From Callaeas wilsoni (lineage: Eukaryota > Chordata > Aves > Passeriformes > Callaeidae), in NCBI GenBank assembly GCA_013398955.1, contig VWPU01017683.1, forward strand, positions 45,965 to 109,964: a stretch of 64,000 bases of DNA, read 5' to 3'. The translations under genes were made by a program, and so were the position numbers. Under the pieces are notes generated by a model. It was given only the letters and a program-made list of their open reading frames with translations, did no database searches and had not been told where the DNA came from. Positions 1 to 13,392 of the stretch are shown one piece after another. Within the stretch, counting starts at the first letter, position 1. Every line of letters starts with the position of its first letter.

Positions 1-530
1 ATGCTTCTCTCCACACTCAGGCAGGAGTTCTGCTGCCTGTTTGTCTATAACATTAATACTGGCCCCAACAGATCAGGTGGGGGAGGACCCAGGGGAGAGG
101 AGATTTAGCGCTCCTCCATAATTAGCCAGGAATCTAAGCCCCCTCCCCAGAGCTGCCTTCACCCGGTTCTCACGTTATCACTCCCTCTCACCCAGACCAG
201 CTGCTCTGGTGATTAGATAGCTGTTTTTGGGGGAGGGAGGTAGAAGTCGTGACTAAAAGCCTGGAACTATGTGTTATTTTAAAAGGCATATTGGTGCAGT
301 GAAATAAACTGCAATTGCTTGCAGGAAGAGAGAAAGGGGGAGGCAGTGGGGTGAGAAGGGAGCCCGGGGAGGCGGCGGGGTGTGCGCTTGATGCCCACAA
401 ATGAGCAGGAAGAAAAAGGGTTCAGTTCCTGCAAGAAGGAGGATGACAGCATTTCATCACCCCCTCCTCAGCCCACAGGAACATGGATAACCATCCCTGC
501 TGCTCAGCTCTGGAGCAAGCTGGGACTACT

Positions 531-593
531 GAGAGAAAGATAAGGAAAGGCAGAAAGAGAGGAGAGAAAGAAGAGTCTGAAGGGAGGAAGAAC
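531..593 (+). repeat. Polypurine tract
   Basis: About 60 bases are almost entirely A and G, broken only at a few pyrimidines (such as 541, 551 and 576-578). Low complexity; not a gene despite open frames through it. Confidence 0.8.
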
Positions 594-1740
594 CCAGGAC
601 CCCAGCTCTTCCCCTTCTTAACTGTAACCCGGAGGAGGAGCTCCTCCCTTGGTGCCCCACTGTGTGGGAGCCAGCTGTGAGCAGGAACCAATGCCAGTGC
701 TGCTGAACCCTCCCTCCCCAGGACGTGTTGGGATCGTGCGTGCCAAGTCTGGACGTCCAGGCGATCCTGAACAAAGCAGCTTCTTTTTGGACCACCGTCC
801 CTGAGGAGGGATGCGATCAGTGCGTTGAGAGCTGGGCAGCAGCACAGGTCTGTGCTCTTGCCCAGCTCCAGCCGCGGCTGCCGGGAGCGGGGTCACGCAC
901 CCGCCTCGGCACAGAGCTGAGGACCTGCTCCGACCCCCTCCCGAGCCAGGGCTTGCGTCCCGCATCCCTGGGCACAGCTCTGAGACAGTGACCTTTCTGA
1001 ATGCACTCTGTCACACAAAAGCTCTCCTTCTGCCCCTTCCAAAACTGCTGAAGCCTGAGGCTCACGCTCACTCCTGGCTCAGTGACGAGGTCAAAATTTG
1101 ACGTGTCCAGGAACATCGAGGTTAGAAAGGCAGCTGCTGCACTCTTGTCTACCTTTCCAGGGAGGCACACATCCATTTCTTTTTATTTTGGCTGTGCAAT
1201 GTATATTTGAAAATTTCTCAATGTTTTATCAACTTCCCTCTTCCTTTGAACCAGTACCTGGATTTACCAGTGGAAAAAAGTGAAAAACTGTTGGATATAT
1301 TTGAAAAAAGTTGGCTTCAAAACATCTGAAATATGTTTTCTGCAACAGCGGCATAAACTGATATTATGATGGTCAGAAGTGTGATTAAGATTGTTGGAGT
1401 CACATCTGTGATGAAAGGCACAAAGCACTCAACTAACGCAGGATTCACATCTGCGAGGTCAGGAACTCTGGCCTGTGCTTTCTCTACCTGTGAGCATGCA
1501 CCCAAATGCCCCAGCACAGGAGCAAAGGCTCAGCAGGCAGGTCCCAGTGCCAGAAAGAGAAGCAGAGAGGGTGGATGAGGCTGTGGCGTGGGTGTTGCAG
1601 GCACCTGCCCTCTCAGGGCTCTGAGCAGCACCTGGCCTGTGATTGAGGTGAGGGCAGCATATGCTGGCTGAGGGCAACTGGAAGGGAAAAAAGCCATCTT
1701 CCATTGCAGCGTCTCTCCTCGGTATTCCAGCTCAGCTGAC

Positions 1741-1870
1741 TGACATGCAAATTAGTTTAATTATTTCTTCTTCTAAAATAAATTATATTTTGCAGTGGCT
1801 GCAATATGTTGTGTCAGGCAAAATTACATTCAATATTTTTAAACTAATTGATGTCAGCCTTGAGAAAACC
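1741..1870. promoter_or_regulatory. AT-rich block with octamer and homeodomain-type motifs
   Basis: ATGCAAAT, the POU-factor octamer, occurs at 1745-1752 and TTTAATTA follows at 1757-1763. More AT-rich sequence with ATTAATTG-like cores extends to about 1855. Candidate intronic enhancer by composition and motifs only. Confidence 0.3.
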
Positions 1871-4800
1871 TGATTGACAGCAGCAAGAAAACAGGGCTGC
1901 TACCTAAACGCTTTCCTAAATTAAAATTAAACATGCCGTTTTTCTGCATTTCCTTCAGGAGTTGGAATGCTATTAATCTGAAAAGACTGAGGAAAGAGAC
2001 ATGGAAAATACACAGAACAAGAGGGAGATGCTGGAAGCACAGCCATGCAGTATGGGAGCTCCAGGCTGGTGACTGGCAGCTGCCTTTGCCAACATGGGAG
2101 GAATTATTTCGGAGCCACCAGAGCTGCCGTGCATGGGGGACACACCCAGTGCTTCCACACTGCTGCATCTGTGGCTGCCTCAGCACAGCCACCAGTGTGG
2201 GCCAGCCACCCCTGCCCAGGTGCCACGTGGCAGAATAGGCAGCACTCAGACAGAACTGGCAGGGATGGGACAGGCAGTGCCAAGATTCTGGAGCATGAGA
2301 TGGTCACAGTCCTGCTGCATGGCAACACTCAGGCCAAAGGTCAAATGGTTCGTGGGAACCTTCATCCACATCCCAGAGTTCCTTATTTAATTAATCATGT
2401 AAGTAAGTAATCTGAACAGGACGATATTCTCCTCTTAAATATTGAGATGCAAAACACCAACTTGCCCTCTCCCTGAGCTGCAGACAGCTGAGTGCTCACA
2501 GGACTGGCACTGAGCAGCTCTGGGCAACTGCTCAGCAATGCTGTAGCTCTGCAGCAGCTCCCAGGGATGGGAAGGGACTGACAGTGCTTGGTCACCCCTG
2601 CTGTGGCAGGAAAGGAGGGGACCTGTGGTTTCTGCTGTGCCGGGATCCAGCCCTTACTCCTCCAGACCCTCACACAATCTCACAATAAAGCACTTTGCAT
2701 TTTTACACCCAAACCTCTCCTGTGGAGCTCCAAATCCAGCACATGCCATTTGCCCTCCTCCCATGTGTGCATGCATGTGTGCAGGGTATCACACACCCAA
2801 AAGTGCTCAGCAGCTTCTCTGGGTCTGAGGAGAGCCCAGGGGACCGTGGGCTGCCACGTGCAGCTGGAGCAGACCAGCTCAGGGACACTGCTGGGCACAG
2901 CATCCAACCTGCTCTTCTGTGTCAAGACCAAATTGGTACAATACTGAGTGCAAAATTTTTACATTAGTGAGGAAGTCAGAAGAGGCAGGAGTGGGATTTA
3001 TTCCTCACTATCTCAGCAAACTGGGAGAACAAAATGTAGAACAGAAAACTGAGATATGCCACTCTGTTCTCCAGCCCTGATGCCACGGCTCTGGGGCACA
3101 GGGTGGGTTTGTAGCTGTTGATGCAGCTCCTGCCTGCAAACCAGAGTGCTGAAGCCAAGGACAGAGCAGGGGCATGACTCGTCTGACAGGTGCCTGTATC
3201 AGAGACTGGAGCTGAAAGCGTGGCTCCCAGCTGAGGGGAAGCAAAGTGGAAGCAGCAGTTAAGCCAAGTAACATATAAATGGCTCTCACCTCTCCTGAGT
3301 CCTGCCCAAACTCAGCAGCATGAGAGTCATTAAATTGCATCCAAACACAATGCTCTGATTAAAGCCAGTCTCCAGCAGGAAGATTTATCATCTCAATTAC
3401 CAGCAGTGGACACAGCAGTCAAGGCCTCATCATTTTACATGAGCAAAGAGGAAAACAGGAAGAGAATCACTAATATTAGCCCAAGGAAGGTAAACAGCTT
3501 GCGAGGGAGATGAAGATTTATCTGTGGAAACGCTTGGCCTGGTCCCAGGCCAGATTAGCTGAACAGCCCCCATGCTTCCTGCTGGCTGCCACGCTGTGAG
3601 GCCAAACACTCTGCTGGTCCCCGGCCGGCCGAGGCAGCTCCTGCTGGGGGTGCCTGGCTGGGGGGGGCACCCCTGGCCTGCTCCTCGTGCCAGAAGTGGG
3701 AAGCCCAGACAGCTCATGGGCACAAGCAGGCACCTTCTGCAGCTTTTCTTACTGCTTTCAGGGGCAAATACGCTCTGATATCCGCAGGTGGGACATAACC
3801 TGGACACGGCCTCTGCTGCAGCAGCAGCGGGCACCAGACAGGGCTCTCCAGGGTGGGGGCACAGCTCCTGTTTGGAGCTGCTCCAGCCCCACAGGCTGCC
3901 TGTGGGAACAAGTGTTCCCAGTGGGGCTGGCAGTCCTTCAGCCTGCAGCGGTCAAACCCTGCCCAGGACAGCCCTGCCAGCAGACCAGGAGGGCAGCTCA
4001 AGGAAGCCACAGGGATGCAACATCTTGTTGCAACACACTCCAAGGCATGTGACTGGTGCCATGGGAATCAACTGGACCCTGGCACCATGGGAATACAGTT
4101 GGTACAGTTTCCCACCAGCCCCAATGAACTGGGGCACCAGGCACAATCCTGGGCTGCAGGACTCCCACTGGATTTGTTCCATTCCTCCCTCAAAGTTTGC
4201 ATCTCACTGAGGAAAGAGAATATACGACCACTTGCCTCTGGTGGAGTTGGTGACGTCCAGCCCTGTGGCATCCAGCTGCACCCCACATGCCCATGGTGAG
4301 CACCACAGAGCCCTGCCAGCACCCCTGGCCTCAAGCACCTGTGTGCTGGGAGCTGCACTGCTGGATGTGCTGATGCCAGCGTGCCCTGCATTCCATGCTC
4401 CCACTGCCACGGCTGATCCCTCTGCGCCAGGCACATCCTGACAGCTGCTGCATGGCCCCGTTCTGAAACCCCTCCATCACTCAGAAGGCTGTACCTTTAC
4501 AACTGCCCTTTCCGCCAGAGGATTCAGACATAAATTGTACTTTAAATTCAATATCAGTCATTAATATTTCATGATTACAAAACGTTAAGGATAATGTCAC
4601 TGGGAAGAATGTCTGGGCAGCTAAAACGGATGAGTCAGAGCTCACCATGGGAGAAGTCAGAGCACTGAAGAGTCTCCCTGGCTTTTGAAGCAATCCACCC
4701 TGACAGGCTTCCCTGCCAGAGGGGAGCTGCAGCATTTACTGACTTGTTCTGAAATCCTAGCCACAGCGTGTAAATATTGTCCTTCTGATTCTTGTCACCT

Positions 4801-6003
4801 CACGTTTCCTCTGGATGCTGAGTTGTGCTGCAATGCCGCCATCCCCTCCTCCCTGCAGAGCCTCCCCATGGAGCCCCCAGTATGGGCCACAGCTTGGCAG
4901 TGGACCGCGCTCCCTGCGACGTGATCAGGCAGGACTCACATCATCACAGAGAGAGACTGGGATGCACCACGGAGCAAGAGATATCCCCTCGGGGCAGTGG
5001 GGGGGGTCTGGCCAGGGCCACTGACCCCTCCTCTCCCAGGGCCATGGGGCCTGTGCCCTTGTGTGGCCAGAGTGGGTGGCAGGATCTGCCCTCTGGGACC
5101 CGAGTCAGGCCTTGTCATGGCTCCTTGAACACGAACAGCAGCTTCAACACTCAAGAATGAGCAAACATAGACTGTCTCAGAGTGAAGCCTGGGGAAGGCT
5201 CCTGCCCACAGACAGGCCTTGGCACATGTCAGCAGAGAGTGCTCTGCAGCCACAGCAGCTCCCTGGTACCCACTACAGGGCAGAGGCAGAGCACAGCGGG
5301 GCCCAGGCTACCCTGGTGACTTGCACATCCAAAATATGGAAAACTTTGAAGAATAGGGCAATGCCTTTCTGTTTCCCAGCATTGTGCCTGGGACATTCTG
5401 CTCCCACAGTCCCTTCCCACTGCTGCAGCACCAGGACCTCCCACCCATTCCTTCCGTGCCAAGCCTGCACCACCCCAAGCACACAGGAGGCATCCAGAGC
5501 TACAAACTCAGGTGCAGGTACAGTCTGTGAATCCCAAACACTGAGAGCTCTGGCAGAAGCAAGTGCTGACAGTCCCCCAGTGCCTCAGGGCTCCAGCTGA
5601 CGGGACATCCATGCATGGCACATGACTGATCTGGGGGAGGCAGGTGACGTGAGCTCAGCCCCCCGGGAGCCCCCGGTGCTGCTCAGCAGGTGTGAGTGCA
5701 GGGAGCGAACTGCGCAGGGATGACTGGCAGAGATGGCACTGAGATAACACAAATTTGATTAGTGTTCATCAAATATACTATTCGACCATGCTCCCTTATT
5801 AATGCTCGACTCAGGAAGAGTATTTTTAGGTTGTCTAGGGAGATGTCAGACTCAGTGCTGCTGCATTTATTTTTCTTTTTTACTTCAGTGTAGATTAACA
5901 CTTGTGCCTTGGCCACCCCTGCAATGACAGCACCCATATCCCTTCTCCTGGCCCACTCCAGTTCTGCACAGACTCTGCTCCACGCAGCATTCCTCCATCT
6001 CAC

Positions 6004-6140
6004 CTGCTTCCATGGCCAGGACAGTGATGTTGTGCCACCCCGCTGTCTCCCGGTCCAGGACCTTTCCTGTCACAATAGCACCTGTTTTGGCATCGATGTC
6101 AAAGATCCTCTCAGCATCCGTGCTGCGGTCGATGGCGTAC
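6004..6140 (-). CDS. CDH22: CDH22 coding exon 7: middle of EC4 (last exon inside the window)
   Basis: This 137-bp exon (standard type II size) has its acceptor CAG at 6143-6141 and donor GTGAGA starting at 6003. It enters in phase 2 and exits in phase 1. The leading G completes Arg417, followed by YAIDRSTDAERIFDIDAKTG, then AIVTGKVLDRE with the EC4 LDRE calcium motif (445-448), and TAGWHNITVLAMEA. NIT (454-456) is a plausible N-glycosylation site on a surface strand. After residue 462 one base remains for the next exon, which in family members carries the EC4-EC5 linker. I searched the left 6 kb on the minus strand for such a DVNDNPP-encoding exon and did not find one. Confidence 0.96.
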
Positions 6141-9100
6141 CTGTGACCAGGCAAAAGGGGAAACCGTGAGCAGCTGGATGTGCCAAGCCCACCCTTACCA
6201 CCAGCCCCAGGAGTACTGGAATCTAACACCACAGGCCTTGTATCACTGCTCTCCTTGTCCTGTGCTGCAGCATGGTACAGGAAGGCCACGTTTCTACCAG
6301 GCTGCAAGCCCAGAGCCTTCAACTAAAATCAAAGTGTGGCTTTTGGTGCATAAAGTGGAACTGTGCACAGACTTTGGACAAGGGGAAAAACCTGCTCTGA
6401 TGGGAACCTTATGCTCTGGATAGACAGAGCAACACAGAAATTGTGGGCTGTAACTTCACTCGTGGCTCTGGGAAGCTTCAGCGCTGTAGGTTCAGGAAAA
6501 GCATGTACCAAACTGAAGGTGGGCACCCCTGCTTGAGGAGCCCATCTCACCTCCTACCCTCTCTCCTGCTCCTGCCACTGCATCCACCCAAGTGAGAGAC
6601 CCAGAGGGCAGCACACAGCAGGCTGTAAGCCAGATCTGCAGACACCTCTGTTGCAGCTACAGCTGGCACAAAGCACAGGGTCTGGACTGAACCTGTGCAA
6701 CAGGCGCAGCAATCCTGGTGGCAGAGCAGTGGGCAGCAGCCAGCATCCCCCCATCAACACAGCACATCATGCCAGCAGCCCCAAGATTTGCCCTATCTTG
6801 AGCTTCCCAGTCCCACAAGCAACTGATGAGCTCCTCCAGCTCCTCAGCAGAGATCACAGGCAGCTCTCACTCTGCTCCTTCAGCTGCTCCAGCGCTGCCC
6901 CAAACAGCCCCTCCTGAGGATGGAATCCATGTACTCCCTGGGCCACCTCCAGAGAGCATGATTCCCACTTCTCCCCAAGGGCAACCCCACAGCTCACGAG
7001 GAGTCAGACGCCAGGTTTAGCCCTGAGCCTTCACCAGGACACCACAAATCCATGCATGTCCCAGTGGCATGTCCTGCATTTCCAACCATTACACATGGAA
7101 TGAAGCAAGCCAACATTAAATCAGGGCACAATGAGATGTGAGCTCCTGGGGGAAGGGACTGGAAGGGAAGTCTGATCCAGCTGAGGCCGTCCAGCACAGC
7201 CGTAGCACAAATAACACAAACCACCACTGCAATCAGAATTAGAAATCCAGAAGGCCTGCAAATCACAAACAATACAGCATAATGTTATTGTGTACAGCAT
7301 CTTTCACACACACTGAATCCCAGAGTGCTTCACAGAATTAAATAATACAAGACAGCAAAGAGTACAAAGGATAAATTACCAAAAGGAGGGCTGAGAATAA
7401 ATTAAAGCCTTCAGTCACGTGTCCAACCACAGAAGGAAGATAAATGTAGGGACAAAGAAAACTGGAAAGCTGGCGAGGTAGGACTGAGAGGCCACACTGG
7501 ACAGGAGCAGAGCAGGACGGGCTTCAGGCTAGCAGGGGGTTCAGGACAGGAGAAGTGCTCTGCATGCTGCAGAGCAGTTTTCCAGCTGTGGGTCCATCAT
7601 CCACATGGCTCACAGCCAAGGAATATCAGCTCACTTTCTTCATGCAAGGATGACCATAGATGGCCCTGTGCTGTTCTGCCCCATGCCCTGGGACAGGACC
7701 AGCTGCAGATGGGAGTGCCTCTGGCAGAGCCCCTGACCATCCACACAGCTCCATCTCTGATGGAGGCACACACAAAAGCATTCCTACGCTGTTTAACATG
7801 TTATACAGTACCAGATTACATTCCCTAGCTCTCTCCCTTTCAGACAGATGGGGAGATGAGAGAGTAAATACAACAGCACTTGCTTGTAGCCAAACAAAAA
7901 CATTCAAAAGTCACTATTTAAACTGCACTTGCACCCAGCCACCATCTAGTACTTATTCAGTTGACTTCCTCCTCCCCCCTGGCATCTAGAAGTGATGGAC
8001 ATCTCTCACACAAAGCCAGGTACAAGTTCATGTATCTCAAAACCAGCTACTAGGGACTGCCTGCATTTTCTGCCCCAACTCCTAGCTGGCAGCACAGCTT
8101 TTACAGGCACACAGCCAACTCCAAAAGGGACAGTGACACTGTCTTGGCATGTACTGCAGCCTCTCATCCACTCTCTGTTCACTCACTGCAAAGGAAAAGG
8201 AGAGATCTGGCCACTCTGAATTGTACAAATCAGTCTGATATTCTGCTGGAAAGAGGAACAGAAACTGAGATGACAACACCTAATACCTTTCCAATAGCAT
8301 AAGTAATTCTACATAACTGCCTCCCTTGTTCTCCCACGTCACCTGACCTCGAACACGTCCTGCCTTCCACTCCACTTTTTCATACTGTTAAGTTCAAGAT
8401 GGTACTTCACCCTCCGCATGGCTTCCCTGCCTCTCAGATAAGGACATGCCTGTTTTGATCACACTTCTGTCATTGCTGCATAAACAGAGACATCTGCAAA
8501 AAATATCCACACAGAAAAACCCAGTTAGTGATGGGAGACACCCTCAAGCCTGGACACAGCTGACAGGGCTGCCTGCCTGGCCAGAGGGCAGGAGGATGGC
8601 AGGGAGTGTTCAGTGTAATGCCACTGGGAACCTGTTCTTACACTTGTCGTCGCTTTGCTGCTGAGGTTTTCTTCCGTCCTTTCTGAATGGTCTGTTAAAG
8701 ACACGCTGCCTGTACCCCATGGCCAGGCACAAACCAAACCACAACTCTGATGCCTTTTTCACCACTACTACAGAGAGCTGTCACCTTCTTAGCACTGCCC
8801 CAGGGAAGGAGACAGATCAGCACACTGCCTTGGCACGGCTGACCCTGCTGCCACTCACTGTGACTCCAGAGGTGGCCAATCCAGGTGGGTCTGCAGCTCT
8901 CTGGAGGTGCCAAAGGCCATGGATGCAATGGAGCACTCGGTGGGTGTGGGAGCTGGGGACTGAGAGGGTGGCACAGGGATGTCCATCCAGCCCCAAAAGC
9001 ACAGCCATAACCTGCTCAGAGCTGCAGATCCCACGACAGACCTCATCTTCCAACTGCCTCCATCTCACCCCATGCTGGAGCGAGCAGCGCTTTGCTGTGC

Positions 9101-12100
9101 TCACTCACATAATTTTGTGCAATACAACCTTCACCACCAGCCTCTCCGCTTCTACTCCAGTTTCATATTCACCCATCCCACTGAAGTCAAATGGTGCTTC
9201 TCACCTGGGAAGAGGCAGCATTTAATCCCTCATCCTCCAGGTACTCAGAGACAGGACCTATGCTCATCTCTCCTGCAGCTGGCTGGTGCTCCGTGTCTGG
9301 AACCGCAGTCCCCAGCTCTGATTGGGATGCGGACCTTGTACTCCATTTCCCTCTCTTCCTGCTGGCACTGCCTGTTGGTTTGGATGTTACAAGTGACTGT
9401 TTAATTTCGACAGCTTTCGCGGTGCTCATCTTTCCCATGAATGCATTTCTCAAGCAGTTTGTTTCACTTCTCCCCCGAACACAACAAGAAGCACATTTTA
9501 TGCCATGTGTTTTGTTAATAGGGAGCTTTTCAAACACTGTATGAAAAGCTTTTTGTTGTGTTTGTTTTTTCCTCCTCTCCCTTTTGTATTGAAGCAGGTT
9601 GTAGTTCTTGCTGTGCTCTTGGAGTCTATAAAATGCCCATGTCCAACACGTGTCTCTGGATTTGGTGAATGCCAAACAAGAATATCTCTGAGAACCTTAA
9701 ATCCCAAGCAACATCTTCCCAGTGCTGATAAAGCCTGGAATGCACACAATCAGAGCACAGGCTCCCACTGCAGAGACAGAAACAAAAGGCTCCCATACAA
9801 ACAGCCTTACACACACAGACAGTCTATCACTGTGTTACTTCATACAATGGCTCAGCTGAGAAAAACTGCACTGTGCCCAGAAAACACACAGCTAAAGCCA
9901 AAAAACCAACTGGAAACTAATTTTTTTCTGAAAAAGAACAGTTCCAGCCTTTGATAGGCAAAAAAAGAACCGGACCTTTAGGAGGGCATTTCCCACACTG
10001 GTACCACAGAAGGTTTTGTGCCCCACAGAGGGTTCATACAGCCACTTGGCCATGCTGAGCTCAGCACGGCTCCCTGCTCATGCACTGGTGTCACCAGGAG
10101 GGTGTTTTTCTCTTGAGAGGTGGTGTGATCTCTGGGTGCCCTCTCATACCCAAGGCAAGCAGCTGCCAGGGGCTCTGCAGCCAATGTGCACCTGGAGTGA
10201 GGCAGAGAGGAGGTGCCTCAGGGACACCCCTTCAGTCCTCACATCTTTGTAAGAGGTCACTGCGACCCAGTCCAGCTTGTGTGAAGGGATTTGTTCTCAA
10301 ACCTAGTGGCCACATCCTGTGGGACATGTGTATCACCAGGAGGGCAGGGGAACGTCAGGCTAGAATGTGCCTCTGGCAGTTGCTTTGGGCAGCGCAGCAG
10401 GAGTCACACAGCCTTGTTCGTGCTGGCCTGGGGCTGGAAACAAAAAGCCAAGGGCACCTCCCTTCCCATTTGGCTAAAACACCTCCCAAACCTCGTTACT
10501 GGCAGCCTGTTGTCAGCAGGACCTGGAAACCCTGACAGAGCTGATTTCTGCTCTGCTGTCCCTGGCAATCCTTGTTCTTTCCTGCCTCAAGGGGAGAGTG
10601 CATCTCGACATAACAGGAAGTTGTGGCTCTCCCCTATTTACAGGCAGAGCCAACACACAGACTCGAGCCCAGGAGAGCAGCCAGTGCAGAAGCACAGCCG
10701 TGCCTCTGCTCCCACCTCTGGCAGATGAGGAGCAGGAAGTTAAAGGGATCCACTGAACTGCAGCAACTTCAAAGAGTTCATACCAACTTCAAGGCGATGA
10801 GGATCAAATGCTGGTCATGCCGTCAGGACCAGGTGCTCTCTAATGTATCAGAGGTGAAGTACAAGTGCTGGCTTCTTGTGACTGTACTTCCAAGCAGCAC
10901 ACTTGAATCAAGAGGTGACTTACTGCCGTCTCCTGCTGACGGGTTAGTGTCACATCCTGGTGCTGCAGGGTGCTGGCATTAATGTCTGTGCACCGCTTTG
11001 AAGCTGTGAACAGCTGCCTACGCAGCAAAGTATTTTATTAAATTACCTGGCTAGCCAGAGGACAGGGAAGCAGCAGAGATCCAACTGTACCTTCCTCTTG
11101 CATTGGTGCTGCATCAGCACGACCAATATCAACCTGCAGCTCCACTTGGTACATGTTAAAACGGCTGTGAAGGCTCACCCCGCTGCACTGCCACTGCTCA
11201 TGACAGCAGGGACTGCCAGCACAGGGGGAGTGAAGGGGTGAGTGAAGTCCCACAGGGGAGCATGGGGGACACAAGATGAGCTACCTGCCTGGGGATAGCT
11301 GGAGGCAGGACACGTATTTGAATGCATCAAGCTTGACAAGGGAAAACACATGGCAATTCCCAAGCTGCAGCAGATGCCTGGGAGTCCTGCTGGCTGGGCC
11401 CTGGTGTCTGAGCACGAGGCATTGCCTTGCCAGCACTGAGCTCACTGTAGGAAAGACTCCCAAAGCAAAGTTTGGGCTCTCACCATCTTGCTCCTGCCCA
11501 GTACTTGAATCTGCTTCTCTCTGGTCCAAGTCTCCCTTGCCTTCTGCACAGCATTAAGAGCCTCCTTCCACTGATTTCTTTTGGTCTGTCTGCAAACAAT
11601 GCAGCAAGCTCCACAGGGAAGCAGCACAAAGAACAAGAAAAAACAAGAATAAGAATAGTTCTGTCCCCAAGGTCCCTTTTCTACAATTACAGATCAGAAA
11701 AGAAAATCTATGTTCTGCAGCACTGCTAGAAACAGTCAAGTGAAAAAGCACATGCACACGTGCATGCACACAGGTATGTGGACACACCACTCTCCTGAAG
11801 GGTGTGAGCTGACAGCCACATGTCAGGGGCAGCAAAGAAAGAAATCAGACACATAGCCTGACTGGAGAGGGACTGGAGAGTCACAGGAGAAGGTGAGCAG
11901 AGGTGTGTTGAGGACACATTCAGCACTCTGCACCCACTAGTGCAAGTGGTGCAGCACTCACATACACAGTTCCTGGCACACCAAGGATTTCATTCACATT
12001 CCCCCCAAAGTCAATTTTGAGCATCCAGCTTTGTGACACAGTACTCTCTGCTAGCTGCCAGGCATCTGTAGATGGCAGCTTTCCATGTGTAAATGCATTT

Positions 12101-13138
12101 CTGAGCTTTCTAACCATCACAGTCTTTGTTTCCATGAGGATCAGGACCCCACCATGAAACAGTGTGTCTCCCATGGCTGCACTGCCCTGAGCTCAGTGCC
12201 CCAAACAGGCACTGGGGGACATCACTGAATGCAACCAAGTTCTGTAACTGAGACGTCTCTGGCCTGTTCCCCTCCACCCCACATCCCTATCCCTGTCCTT
12301 CCTGGTCTGTTGCTGCGGGGCTGACTCCCTGCAGAGCTCTCAGTCAAAGCCAGTGCTGCTCCCTGGAAGTGAGCGGCTCCACGGGCGCCTGCAGCCCCGC
12401 CGGCACCTGGCACCAGAACACACATTTCAAGGAAATTTTCCACACGTTAAGGATGTTTTCTGAACACCAGATTTCCAACCCAACTGCTCGTGACTCAGGC
12501 CAGTTGGCAGGACCAGAAGGCTGCTTTGTGCCTCAGGTAATAACAATTTAACAAGGTAACAATCTCTTTAGCCACAAATTAAATGGAAATGGGAAATGTC
12601 CTGTGCAGATAAGCTGCTGCCTGGATTATGTCCCCTGCCCAAATATAAACTCCTCTGATCTTTGATCCTATGCACACATGCACGCACACCCAGCCAGGCT
12701 GTGGCTCTGCAACTCCCAAGCCTCACCTCATTTATCACCCTTCACCACTGTCCTCCTGTCACTCCTGGCGTCTGGCCTGTGCCAGGTACCACTGCAGATA
12801 CCTTGCTGTCAGCAGCAAGGACACGCGAGCATCACCCAGCCACCTTCCCTGACACTCCCTTGCACTCACAAACCCATCACCTGTCAGTGACATACCTGTC
12901 GCCTGAGACACTGCTGCCCTTGCTTGTGCACAGGCTGCCACTCACCTGCCAGCTGCCTCTCCCACGAGACACTCACACACTTGGCCACACATGCAGCACT
13001 TGCCACTTTTATCTGCACTCTCCCACCTCCTCTGTCCCAGCCATGGCCACAAGCCCTCTCAGGCCACATGTCCCTTGCAGGTGACCCCATGCCCACTGCT
13101 GGAAGGGGGATGATGTGAGGTTCGGACGGCCGCTTTAC
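6141..13138 (-). other. CDH22: Intron between coding exons 6 and 7 (6998 bp)
   Basis: Phase 2 GT-AG intron. It holds a possible ancient dispersed repeat at about 7285-7360 and short CA/TG-rich runs near 11745-11790 and 12668-12700. No supported gene. Confidence 0.9.
7285..7360. repeat. Possible ancient amniote dispersed repeat remnant
   Basis: The text around CATCTTTCACACAC, GAATCCCAGAGTGCTTCACA and a following AATTAAATAATACA resembles the 'rest of the slope' phrase (...CAAAGCGCTTTACAAA...) found in old vertebrate repeats. Too diverged to name. Confidence 0.25.
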
Positions 13139-13392
13139 CGGACAGGGTGGTTCGCTGTGTCTGGGTCCAGGGCAGTGACCACCCCCACGACAGATCCCAC
13201 ATGTGCATCCTCCTGGACCTCCATCAGGTTGGAGGGGGGCCGGAACTCAGGGGGCTCGTCGACGTCCAGCACTGAGACCCGCACGATGGTCTGGTCCCGA
13301 AAGGTGCCCAGGTCCACGAACCGTGGGTCCACGAACTTGTTGAGGGCCTCCACCACGACAGTGTGCACTTTTTTTGACTCGTAGTCAAGAGG
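13139..13392 (-). CDS. CDH22: CDH22 coding exon 6: rest of EC3, EC3-EC4 linker, start of EC4
   Basis: This 254-bp exon (standard type II size) has its acceptor CAG at 13395-13393 and donor GTAAAG starting at 13138. Phase is 0 in and 2 out. It encodes residues 333-416 plus two bases of Arg417. It begins PLDYES, where LDYE (334-337) occupies the position of LDRE in other repeats. It continues with NKFVDPRFVDLGTF and ends EC3 with the linker DVDEPPEF (375-382). Replacement of the usual DxNDNxP by DVDEPP at the EC3-EC4 boundary is a known type II cadherin feature, not a mutation. EC4 opens with MEVQEDAHVGSVVGVVTALD and the calcium residues DPDTAN (408-413). The exon is CpG-rich relative to its introns. 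Confidence 0.96.

Larger units (their letters stand above)
1..6003 (-). other. CDH22: Partial intron after coding exon 7 (over 6 kb, runs off the left edge)
   Basis: Phase 1 intron whose acceptor lies beyond position 1. It contains a polypurine run (531-593) and an AT-rich block with an octamer and TAAT core at 1741-1870. A smaller AT-rich block at about 4525-4585 is also seen. No cadherin exon or other gene was recognised. Confidence 0.85.

Noticed and set aside
1..6003. Search for CDH22 exon 8 (EC4-EC5 linker) and later exons
   Set aside because: No minus-strand frame with a DxNDNxP linker, membrane span or catenin-binding tail was found; these exons must lie beyond the left edge.
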